64,000 bases of DNA from Lepeophtheirus salmonis (Eukaryota; Arthropoda; Copepoda; Siphonostomatoida; Caligidae): contig NC_092584.1 in assembly GCF_016086655.4 (NCBI RefSeq), forward strand, positions 10,095,907-10,159,906, given 5' to 3'. How positions within the stretch are numbered: position 1 is the stretch's first letter; every line of letters starts with the position of its first letter. A program made the position numbers and the translations under genes. Under the pieces are notes generated by a model, which worked only from the letters and a program-made list of their open reading frames with translations, was not told the origin of the DNA and made no database searches. Positions 12,489 to 23,280 of this stretch are shown here, piece by piece.

Positions 12489-13902
12489 CTAGTAAAAATA
12501 GGGCCAAGCTGATTTTAATAAATTGAGCTCTGGATTCAAGCTCTTTCCCAATCCTTCAATAACAATTATGGAAATAATAACCATGGAAAAGTTTGAATCA
12601 AGTTTCACTCTGTGAGTTCGAAATACATCAAATACACTGTTTAGCAATTTAGAGACATCAACCCTTCGAAGTGAGAGCTCTCCATTCTGTATTGCATCAT
12701 CGACAATTATCCCTATTTCGTTAATAAATTTTTCTGGATTAGTACATTGATGAAGGGATCGCTCCAAAAATAATTTCCCAACAGTCCTTCCGTCCCCACG
12801 AATGACTGATTTAAAAACTGAGCGAAAGTTTTGAAGGTCACCTTCAGATAAAGCTGTTGCAATCCCAGGGTCTAGCACAACGAGTTTTTCATCTTTTGAT
12901 ACAAGTATATTTCCAGGATGAAGATCCCCGTGTACAAAGTTATGCTCAAACAACATGCGAAAAAATATATCGATCCCTTTTTTAGCCAGATTCTTTTTAA
13001 GGGTTATATTAATATCATCGTTGATAAAATTTGATATTTCTGAGCCTTCAATGAACTGTTCAACAAGCACATCCGTAAAGGTCATTCCTTGAATGGGCTG
13101 TGGAAAAATGACATTCTTATCTCCGTGAAAGTTCTTTATAAATCTTTCCAAGTGTCTTGCTTCTTGACATAAATCAATCTGATGTATCATGGATTCAGAA
13201 AACTCTTGAATAAACTGTCCCGAACTTAGCCAGTACAAATCAGGTATCATCCACTCTAGAAACAGACCCATCCTTTTAAGAAAATATAAGTCCTCTTTAA
13301 ATTTGTCTTTTATATTCGGATGGAGAACTTTAATGGCTACACGCTCTTTGGATGAGGAGGAAGAGCGAATAATACCTTCGTATACATGTGCACAACATCC
13401 CTTTCCAATGGGTACCGGATTAATATACTCAAACACATTAGGCCCTAATCGTTTTAGAATCAAGGACTGAGTATATGACCAGCCATGTGATGTCTCCACG
13501 TTACTTTGAAGTTTGGATAAAGCCTGAATGAGTTGAGGGGGAGAATAAATCTCTGCGAGTGGAGGCCCATTGACCAAGTTTGACAAAAATGGATCCAGAC
13601 TCTTCAAGGGTCTGAACAAGAGCATCGGATAATTGCTTTCTCAGTATATATAAGCGAAATAAGAATCGAATCCAAATCCATAATAACTGAATAATTCTGA
13701 AGTAGAGATGAAGACCTTTGTATATCTTTGATTGAAGGGCAGAGACGGAAGAATATCCCTGATTTTGTAACACATTTTTTTGGGACTGCTTAGGTATTTT
13801 ACCAATCAAAGGAACGGCAAGGAGTAAGCGAGAGGTATTTTTAAGTCTCAATAGAGGAGTCAATCGCCTTAATATCCCTAATCTTTTGGATAAAACGATC
13901 AT
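12489..13902 (-). pseudogene. ADCK2: ADCK2-like ABC1/UbiB atypical kinase, frameshifted
   Basis: This is an aarF/ABC1-domain protein of the ADCK2 type, mitochondrial and linked by family knowledge to coenzyme Q and lipid metabolism. Translation starts at 13902 with a basic, hydrophobic leader typical of mitochondrial import. The KxGQ-type motif VKLGQWASTRRDLF is followed by a +1 shift at the GGGGG run 13537-13541, after which SPPQLIQALSKLQ continues in the next frame. Further on are the altered glycine loop PIGKGCCAHVYEG, the catalytic loop HGDLHPGN, and LDPG in place of DFG. The end, EGLGKSLNPELNLL, matches the ADCK2 C-terminus. Removing one base gives about 470 residues, against 626 in human. 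Both halves are otherwise intact and free of stops, so a sequencing or assembly error in the homopolymer is at least as likely as a real mutation. No intron is needed. The gene converges on the GSE1-like gene, with 75 bases between stops. Confidence 0.82.
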
Positions 13903-16900
13903 TCTTGAATTAATGTGAGTGTAACTTTAAATTTCAATGCTACGCTCAACTTAATTGATACAATCTCAACAATTTGTCTCACGATTTGTACGCGTAACAT
14001 ACCTGGGGTCTGATAATTAACTTAAAGCTTTATCAACAAAGCAATAATAACCTGAGATACGTTTTATTGTAGTGTTACATAAGCATTTAATGTCTTTTAT
14101 CACTAAAATAAAAATAATATCTGACAAATGTCATTTTGTCTTCGCTGAACTCACCAAAGAAAACGAATGACAGAAATATGTAAATACTATAGTTTTTCTA
14201 TGGTGTTATTAAACAACTGCTACAATATAAATTATGGTAAAGCTTCATTCATTATAAATAACGCAACCTATTCGTATTCTAAATTATATATTTATATATT
14301 AATTATATATAACACTGGGGAAACCAATTATTAATTAAATACAATTTCTCTTCTCTGAAAAACAACTTTCTTTAAAATTATTTATCTTTCAGAAATCTCA
14401 TTTGCCGTAAACTCACTATACTTAGTAATTTTCAGAAATTCGAAACTGTCATTTTTTACTAATAAGACAATCACCAAATTGAATTAGCCTAATAAACCTC
14501 ATCTAAAAAGGTTCTGTTTATAAAAATGTTTTTATTGATTCTGTATTTTGTTCTAAACTGGACATATTTCCATTTTTTGGCTTAAAAAATGATGAAGATT
14601 TAGACCCTTACAACTTATTCATCATTCATGGTGATAAAGAATATCATATGTTATATTATAGAAAAATATTCTATATTTATTTAAAAAAGTGATTATTCAA
14701 GGATTTTGGTTCTATTTTGTATTTTTGAGTGATTTTATTCTTTATGGTGGAGTACTAACAAATAGAAAGTATTATTTTAATATTGTTTACGACTTCAATA
14801 TCATGATAAAGACGTCATACTCCTTAATAAATAATAATAATTATTATAATACCGCGCTTCTTATAAATTAAAGTAAAGTAATTACTAATTATTACTATTA
14901 ATTAGTCTTAATGGCAAAAAATGACTCTGAACGATGATTGTCCCAAATTACTTAACTCTACAATTTGTTTGAGATAGATAAAATTGAAATCCGTATTGGA
15001 TTTGTCGATCAAAAATAAATTATATTCTTGCTTCATTTCATTGGCAGAATTTTGGACTCTATAATTTTTCCCTTCTGTATTTTTTGACTTTTGTGTATTC
15101 AGAGGCATTGCCAATGTAATACTATTCGGTCATGATGTGATGGATTTTATGATTCATCATACTTTTAACCCATAAAAGATGAGCCACTAAAACAATGCTG
15201 ACATCATTTAGGTCTCCTAAACAACCTGGTTTTATATTAATGAAAGATTTTCTTTCATTAATATTAATATTATACTATTGGATGTCAAAACGGGATCACC
15301 GAATAAAAGGGCTTAAACATTATTTTCTATCAAAATTTGATTCCTCTAGTGCAGTGGTTAGGGAAGGAATTAACACAAATGATGTAATTTAGAAAAAAAT
15401 TAGGGGAAATGGAATAATGGTAATACTACCTACAATCCTCAAACATATTATTACACAAGGGTGTCCGCAGGGGGTGCACTGGAGGGATGTAGCCCCCTCC
15501 AAATTAAGAACTTTTTGATTCTTAGTAGAAAATTTAACATTTGAAATTTATTTCCAAAAATTTTTTGTGAATAGTTGTAGATATTTGAAATTTAATTTAT
15601 TAAAATTTATTCAAAAAAAAATTAATGTTTGAAATTTGTTTCCAGAAAATTACATTTTTTTTGAGAATAGCTATAGATTTTTGATTTTTTTTTAATTCTC
15701 AAAGACATGGAATTACATCAAGATTTATTGGAAATTAATTTTTAACTAGTAAAAATATCCAGTTTGAGCCCCTTAAATTGCGTATTTTTCAATAATGAGA
15801 GTTAAAGGCTGCATGATTTTTAGTTTTCCGAGACTGAGTAAAGGTAAGGGTGTCGTTCCTTCGTTGGCATTACTCCTTGTCTGATGTGTATGATTTATGA
15901 AGTTCCAATACTATATGGAGCACCACATGCTCCAATCACGAAGCCTGTTGTGCTGAATAATATCATTCGTGTTGATAAATCCCCCTTGGTCAACTCATAT
16001 AAATTTTGTACAATTATAATATTACTCCTAGATGTAATTGTATATTAATATTACGTGGTATTTTAAGCAACTCTTTTATTTTGGTATGATATTTGAAAAT
16101 AAAAAATGTTTTTGAGGCAAATGGGTTGGACTCTACTACCTTTTTACAACTCAAAATCAAAGTAGATTGATCTAAATGAAAGTTTTTTCTAAAGTAAATT
16201 TACAAAAAAAGCTATTTAACTAATTATTTAATGAATTTGCACCACAAGAATAAAGTGTCAACTTCAAATCGTGCTCAAGATTATATATTAAGTTTAATTT
16301 ATAACTACAAATCATAGATAAATATATATATTCTCTTTGTTTCAGATCCATCTGACTCCATGAGTAAATTCATGTGACTCTGCTGACTCCCGACCCAGTC
16401 GTTACAACCATAATTATTATTCTATGAAAATTAGATGTACATAATTTCTGAAATGACAGATTAAGCTCATGAATGGGGATATAGGAAATCTGTACAGCAT
16501 TTCTGCACAAACATAAGAATCTTATTCATCCCAATGAATTAATTACATTATCAATGCAACATTAATGGGGAAGTATTTCATAAGATTGGAATAAAACTTA
16601 TTCCACTTCAAAATCCCCTTAACTCTGTGTGTAAATACATCCAACTCTACTGACTTGCTGCTGTATGAAATGTAACTGCTTACATTTACATCATTTTGGT
16701 CCTTTAAAACTCAAGAATTGGGGATATGGGCAATCGATCCAGTTTTCTATTTTCCAGTTCGGCATAATTATCAATGGAGGATTTAATATTTCATATTATT
16801 TGAGTGATTATTTGATACTACATTATCTTGTACAATAACTAATAAGACACAAAAGAACAATATTTGAGAGCTACAAATATTGTCCATTAATGAAGAGTTG

Positions 16901-17142
16901 CTTAAAATATCACGTGATATATTCATATATAAACAACAACTACAAAATATTATAGACATGTAATTGTACATAGTTCATAACAGTTTACCAAGCGACTCAT
17001 CAGAAATGAAGTTTTTCCCCAGAAAAGGTTGCGTGATTGAAGTATTCGAAGATTTTAGATTAATAAATAATAATTTATATTTATAAGTCAAGTGGTAGGA
17101 GTGAGAACATAAGTCATAACTATTACTAACTAGACATCCGAA
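13903..17142. other. Intergenic region between divergent ADCK2 and TAF8
   Basis: I see no gene in these 3.2 kb. It is very AT-rich and contains an AT-rich repeat with a GC-rich head at 15460-15760. The two flanking genes point away from each other, so both promoters should lie here, but no TATA or initiator can be assigned with confidence. Confidence 0.6.
15460..15760 (+). repeat. AT-rich repeat with GC-rich head (copy)
   Basis: The head AAGGGTGTCCGCAGGGGGTG is followed by CCCCCTCCAAATTAAG and then irregular AAAATTT/GTGAATAGTTGTAG units, the same layout as at 10977 and 27990. Confidence 0.65.
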
Positions 17143-18132
17143 ATGAGTGGTTCGTCTTCAGGAGGTGCCCTGGGCAGCAGTGGGGATACGAGTACAATGC
17201 CAACGGCAATCAGCTATCGGCAATGCCTTAAATCCTCCGTGATCGCCATTTTATCCGAGACTGGTTTTTCGAAGGTGGATTCCTCCTACGTGGTGGATGT
17301 GCTGTGTGAGATGCTTCAAAGCCTCCTCTATGAACTGGGGCGTAGTTCTCGTGCCTTTGGAGACCTCGCATGTCGTAGTCAGCCCCTACCCGCGGATGTG
17401 GTCGTTGCCATGGCAGAAATGGGCCTCCAAATGAATGGTCTTCGAGAATACGCCCTACGTACTGCAAGGAAAACCCTGGGAAATCCTCAGGCCGCACAAC
17501 CCCCAAAACCCATCTCTATCCTTCACACAGGAGATCGGAGTAAACGCTTCAAGACCCATTTCATCCCCGACTACTTCCCTGAACTCCCAGACTCTCACTC
17601 CTTTGTCCGAACAGCCACTCACAAACAACCCATCACGGATTATGAGTCTGTTCGTGAAAAGGCCTCTTCTCAGAAACGAGATGTGGAGCGTGCTCTAACG
17701 AGGTTCATTGCCAAAACAGGGAAAACTCACTCTCTTTTCAAAACAGATGACACCAATCTATATCCTCTCATCTCTAGTGATCGCTCCATGGCCCCTGAAA
17801 GCCCGGATTTACCTCCATATTTAAACGCTCTCCTTTTCAAGGATCAGATATTTGATGAGGATGAAAGAGAGTTCCTACCCAAAAAGAGAGTGGAGAAGCA
17901 TGACCCTGACGATGAAGACATGATTAAGGATGAAGACGGAGAGAAAAAACCAAAGGAGGTTCTTGAGTCCGAAAGCAGCGTCTCTGCTTCCTCCACGTCA
18001 CCCTCAAAAAAGGAAGCTAAATCTCCTAAAGACAAATCCGAATCCGAGACTTGTAGCAACCCTTATATGCGTCTTTTAAAGATGTCAAGACATAACCCTA
18101 TTTCAAAGTTTAAGAAAGTACCTCCATCATAA
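17143..18132 (+). CDS. TAF8: TFIID subunit 8 (TAF8)
   Basis: This is an intronless 329-residue ORF. Residues ~25-115 form a bromodomain-associated histone fold (from ISYRQCLKSSVIAILSETGF through MAEMGLQMNGLREYA), which in the family pairs with TAF10. It is followed by the TAF8 signature region HFIPDYFPELPDSHSF and an acidic, serine-rich tail ending in a basic patch (SKFKKVPPS). Human TAF8 has 310 residues, so this is near full length. By family knowledge TAF8 helps nucleate TFIID assembly and nuclear import of TAF10. The start is the first ATG, followed directly by a Ser/Gly-rich leader. The gene converges on the THAP/transposase-like gene, with 188 bases between stops. It is GC-richer than its surroundings, and the lack of introns could reflect retroposition, though no poly(A) or target duplication is evident. 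Confidence 0.93.
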   Translation: MSGSSSGGALGSSGDTSTMPTAISYRQCLKSSVIAILSETGFSKVDSSYVVDVLCEMLQSLLYELGRSSRAFGDLACRSQPLPADVVVAMAEMGLQMNGLREYALRTARKTLGNPQAAQPPKPISILHTGDRSKRFKTHFIPDYFPELPDSHSFVRTATHKQPITDYESVREKASSQKRDVERALTRFIAKTGKTHSLFKTDDTNLYPLISSDRSMAPESPDLPPYLNALLFKDQIFDEDEREFLPKKRVEKHDPDDEDMIKDEDGEKKPKEVLESESSVSASSTSPSKKEAKSPKDKSESETCSNPYMRLLKMSRHNPISKFKKVPPS

Positions 18133-18257
18133 TTAGTTATTAAATTCATTTATTATTATTATTATTAACACTATTTCTTTTCAATTTCATTAAAAATATA
18201 TTTATCTTTAAGCATTTCATACGAGCAAGGGAAAATTATTATAAATACAATTGCATT

Positions 18258-18263
18258 AATAAA
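18258..18263 (+). terminator. Candidate poly(A) signal of TAF8
   Basis: AATAAA lies 126 bases after the TAF8 stop, inside the short gap before the convergent gene's stop codon. Confidence 0.4.
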
Positions 18264-18320
18264 AAGAGGGGGCTCTACGTATTCCTAGACTTAATTGCGT
18301 TTACTCGGGTCATACATATT

Positions 18321-21300
18321 TTAATCTCCCGTACTGATTGTAAAAAAATATTCGCCATCAGTACGCACCATCACTTCCTCCGTTTCTTTCTCAATCACTT
18401 CGCCAATTTCAGGGACAACCGTCTCTTCATGTGATATAACTTGACCTACATCATTTGTTTTAACGATCACATCTGGAGACAGATCAAACTGAACCTCTTC
18501 ATACTCATTTTCAGCTTCGATAATTGGAATCACTTCTGTTTCTTCTCCATCCTCTTCCTCCCCATACTCCTCCTCTAAGTGTTCTTCCGTATACTCTCCT
18601 ACATCTTTTTCATAGTACTCATCGTTTAGGGGATCATCTCTTGGTGTAAAATTCGAAGAATAGGTCCCAACGTTCTTTAATGTGGCATCATCTTCATTCT
18701 GACTTATATTTAGTATTCTGAGGTGCATGACCACTTTTAGCGCACTAGGGAAGTTTCCATCAGCACAAATGTCGCGGACGCTGGATTGAAAGGCGTCAAA
18801 AGGTGCATGATTTAGCTTTCTCGTTAGTAAGTAATTACAGTTCTTTGTCTTTAAAAAGGAATATAAATCCTTTGTAGACCGAATGGACATAACGATACTA
18901 TCTTGGAACGGGAGTCGCGTGATTTTATCGTCTATACCAATTAACATATTAGATATTAATCTTTCCATTTCGTCCAAAGCATGGAACTGATCAATGAGTT
19001 GAATGCCAAAGCCACATGATAACTTTTTGGAGTCCAGAATCTTATTAGAGTTCATAACGTCAAACCAATTGTTGATGATAAAGACGGCTTTCGCTTTAAC
19101 CGACTCGGGATCCTCAGATATCTTTGCAATAGCCTTTGCCGATGACTCTGAAAATAACTGTATGGCAAGAATAATTCTTTTTCGAACACTCCCCTTGCAG
19201 GTGAGGTGAAGGTCTGTCAATTTATTGTGAAGTTTTTCATCACTTGGAACAATTGCATCATGCGTAAGAATATTTTCAAAATCCAACTTAATAAGAGGAA
19301 CAAAGCCAGTATTCCCATCCGGTATTTGGAACCCATTATCAATGACATGATTTCGTAACAAGCGTAGCATATGCAACGTATCAGCAAAGGCATATATGAC
19401 CCTATCAGTTGTAAAAGGGTTAGGAAAGGAATGCTGGGCGGAATTTAATCCCAATTCCGATATGAGCTTGTGATTTCGTAAACTAATGGTTGTGGCCACA
19501 ACAGGGATACCATTCTCCTCCAAACACTGAATAATATCAAGGAATAAGTTTTTATTGATATTAGTATCAAATTCATAGTAAATGGGTTGAGAAAAGTCTT
19601 TTACAAGTCCACTGATTATGACGGTTTGAACTTTAGAGTGTGGTCCAAATATGTTTTTGGTTAGAGTATCATATTCACACTTTTTTTTTAATATCATTTC
19701 GTTTACGGAAATAACGGCGTAGCGCTCATACTCCTCTTCTGTATTTTCCAACAAGTCTTTTATCCTCTGAATACCATTTTCTTGGAGTCCCGGAGGACAA
19801 TGTGTCGTTTTGATCCACCTCTCCAAGGTTCGATTGCTGGGTAGTGCGATAATATTTTTAGAGTCAATATATTTGTAGGCTTTATTACTAATGGATTGGA
19901 GTGCTAATGAAAAGGTAATGTCTTTTTTTGTGTACCCTTTAACATTCGTATCGGGTTTGAGGATTTTAGATGCCTGAAAGAGGAGAAGGAAGAGCTTAAT
20001 ATATTTATATAATACCTTATGAATAAATAACACTTGTCAACAAAATGTAACTCTTAAAAAAAACCTTATCAAATCCATTTTCAATTCTAAAATTCAATTC
20101 AATCGATATTGCAGTGGAAATGGACCTTTTAGAACCAAATACACGCAAATCCGGATAAAAGAAAAATACCTTTATAGTCAAAGTTCTCTCAAATATCAAT
20201 TTTTACTGCATAAAATACTTCGCATGGAAGAAACTACGTATTTTTTTTTTTTTTTTTTTTTTTTGGTATCAAAATAGGAATTCATAAGAATGAAGAATTC
20301 TAAGTAGTACTTATTACTTTTTTTTTAATAGGTACAAACCGTACACTGCGTCCATCATTTTTGATCTGTATCATTCTTTTTTAAGTTTTTTGATATTGTT
20401 TTTAATCAATACGGATACATATAATGAGGTCCCCGAAAGCCACTTTTGCTCAAAGATAAGCATAAAGTCATCGATGATCTGACAAAACAAGACCTAATCA
20501 AAATGGGTTTCCTTGGAATAGAAAGCTTCAAAATTACTCATGTACTTAAGTATCGAAAAATTGTGGTTTTTTATATACTTGTGAAATAAGAAAAATCCGG
20601 ATATAGTCAACTTTTCATCTGAAAAATAGCTGTTTTCTTTATCTGGATTTGACTGAACTCTTTTGTAAATGAAGATCTAATTATTTATGCTTCAACCAAG
20701 TTCATTTGGCGTAAAAACCATTGAAACCTCGAAGCGTTACTCCTTTTCCAACAAAACCCTTAAAAATTGGTGGTTCTTTTAAACTTTAAATTTCATTTTC
20801 TCATAATTGGACTATCACATATCAAATATAAGCATATATTTGAAATCAGCATAAAATTGTGCACCTATATGAAGTGTAAAATACTCAATATTTTCAAATC
20901 GCAAATTTAAAAAAAACCAGATTATATATGAAAAAAACTAATTAAGAGATTCGTTGTCAAGTACTACTAGAATTGCATATGGAATTTAAAAGGATTGATA
21001 TTATTTTTTACTTATGTGTAAGAATTCATCAATCCATTCTCGGTTAAGTGATTACCTGAGCAGGAGTTTGGGTTTTAAGCAGAGTTTTATAGACAAGATT
21101 ATCAACATAACTTTTTGATTTAATATGTTTGAGCTCCTTTTTCAATGTCATAATCTCAGCTCGATGCCGTTTCTTTTCAATGATGTACTTTTCTTGGAGA
21201 GACTTGAGCTTTTGAAGTGTGCGGGCCTGATTGACTTGATTAATAACGGAGGTGGCCTCATTCGTCAGATCCACAGATCCATTTTTAAAAATAACAGGAC

Positions 21301-21781
21301 TCATTGTATAGTCATGATGGAGATTGGAGAGTGAATGATGGGAGTCGTTTGGGGTTGATGATGATTGTAGGCGCTTTAAAAGAACGCGTGGGCTGGCGTT
21401 GATTACTTTGATTCCACCATGTTTTTTTTTGCCAAGTTGCGCAAGGGAGGATTGGGGAGGAAGTCCAAGGTTGAGGGTAGGAACAGTTCCGGGTTTGAGT
21501 CTTTTGACTAAGGGAAGACCAAGGAGCTCGTTTTTGAGATCGCGAAGGAAATCGTCTTTAAGAAAATGCGAGCCGCAAATCCGCGCCGTTTTTGTATTCA
21601 CTTTTTCTCGTCCGCAGGATTGAACCCACATGATTTGCAGCTCTGGCTCTTTGGGAAAGGAATGATAGCTCACATCACGGGGGTTCGGACAGTTGGCCAC
21701 GGAACAGACCTGGTGATGTCTCCGCTTTTTCTTCTTGGCCAAGGGTGGAGAAGTTGTTGCCGTTGCCGCTGCCCGGGACAT
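18321..21781 (-). CDS. THAP-domain, P-element-transposase-like protein (probably domesticated)
   Basis: There are two exons, 21781-21056 and 19973-18321. The donor CTCAG/GTAATC and acceptor CTTTCAG/GCATCT join in phase 0, giving 792 residues. The N-terminus after a basic leader is a C2CH THAP zinc finger: CSVANC, W at the usual spacing, ICGSHF, then TVPTLNL where most THAPs have AVPTIF. A coiled coil follows (KLKSLQEKYIIEKKRHRAEI and onward). The second exon is homologous to P-element/THAP9 transposases: LPSNRTLERWI, then NIFGPHSKVQTVIISGLVKD, QPIYYEFDT, and FADTLHMLRLLRNHVIDNGF. At the place where active relatives have an Asp before Glu-Met it reads ISVNEM. The next conserved acidic position reads TISLRNH. 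The C-terminus is a long acidic tail (GEYTEEHLEEEYGEEEDGEE). An intact ORF with these losses suggests a host protein that keeps DNA binding. The intron (19974-21055) holds repeat debris. Confidence 0.78.
20241..20264. repeat. Poly(T) tract
   Basis: This is an uninterrupted run of 24 T inside the intron of the THAP/transposase-like gene. Confidence 0.9.
20400..20990 (+). repeat. Intronic dispersed repeat
   Basis: Blocks around 20700-20990 (for example ATATAAGCATATATTTGAAA and AAGTACTACTAGAATTGCAT) recur in the same order at 56530-56640 and 57690-57890, where the element is split by another repeat. It includes a short ORF at 20428-20589 discussed in the findings. Confidence 0.5.
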
Positions 21782-23280
21782 GGAGGAAGTATCATTCTAT
21801 AACGATAACATTAAACTTTGAATCTCAAGATCCTTATGCAAAACTTACCACTTCAATTTTGTAGACGATTTCATGATCATCATCCATCTCAATTGACAAT
21901 TCAATTCTGTGCAGAAGAAAAACGGACTCGCTCTTTATTTAATTCATCCAAAATGTATTATTTACCCCCCGAACTACTCCTACACAGACACTATGACGTA
22001 GTCAAAGAAAACCAACCAATCAAAACTCTGCATTGTTTTTTTATTACAGCAAATCTCTCCTCTTTGTATATCATTTTGGTGCTACAAACATTCATATACG
22101 CGATTCCTTATATTATTTTATTTATATATGTATGTTAATGTTGTGCCCAAGTTTCAACTTGTATTCTAAGCAAATTATACAAGTTGCACCTAATACAGAG
22201 ATGAATTATTTAAAGTGAAGGATTTGCAGTACTTGAATGAAAATAATATAAATGATAATCGATGTATTAATTGTGTAATTGTTTGACTAAATTACTAAGT
22301 ATTATCTGGCACATAATAAAGATCATGTACGCACAGTCATAACTACATGACAACTATGTAATTTCAATAGAAAGAACCAATGTTGTAATTAAATAATAGA
22401 TTTTAAGAAAAATAAATTGGAAATTGTATAGTTGGATTATACAAGTTATAACTTCTCAAAATATCTCAACATTTTTATATACCCATCCATATTGTTTCAT
22501 CAAAAAAAAGGAGGGAGGGGGATTCCTTACCCCTCATTAGCAACTTAGGCAGGATAATGAGATAATTCTTATAATTAAGATGAACTAGTACTAATATTAT
22601 ATAATTTTCTAAAATACCTCATGGTTTACAATCTATTGGTGACTTGCTAATGTACTTTATTCAGGTAGATAGACCGCATTACTCAAAAAAAAAAATTATA
22701 TATATATATTATTTACATATTATTTTTCACGAGTTTGCAAAATATTTTACTCAATTTGTGCCCGACTTGATCAAAGTAAATGATAATTTGATAGCTAATT
22801 TTCTTAAATAGATGTTTCCATGTGTCAAGGTTATGATTTCTAATTGTTATCGACTATTGATTAGAACAAGAGTTCTGATCCAATGCTAAAAAAATAATAT
22901 AGGGATTATAAATGAAATTTATTTGTATCGATATGCCTTTATGATACGCTTATGTAAGCAAGGCCCAATGACCTCACTGAATCATTCAATGAGTGGCAGG
23001 ATTCATGAAAACTAATATTCTGTCATTTTCAAATTAAAATGGCTTGCCCATACTATAAATCTAATCAATTTATGTAACTAAAAAATATGAGCATCTTTGT
23101 CATGCATATAAGCTAATTTTAATTAATTATATAACTGAAAGAGCGGTACTCCCGACTGTTTTTTAAGCTGACAGTCAGCTAAAACATAAATACAACATTG
23201 CATCTGCATGCCTTTATAATAGTACTTGCCACTTGGACACGCATAATACTTTCGAACAGGGTTGAAACCTGAGAATAGTC
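21782..23280. other. Intergenic region between divergent THAP-like gene and ABCB10
   Basis: No gene is visible in this 1.5 kb AT-rich stretch. It separates the start codons of two genes transcribed away from each other and must contain both promoters. A short AT dinucleotide run occurs near 22697-22712. Confidence 0.6.

Noticed and set aside
17228..17506. 92-codon minus-strand ORF within TAF8
   Set aside because: Shadow of the TAF8 histone-fold coding region in another frame.
21125..21802. Several plus-strand ORFs opposite the THAP exon
   Set aside because: Antisense shadows of a recognisable THAP domain and coiled coil.
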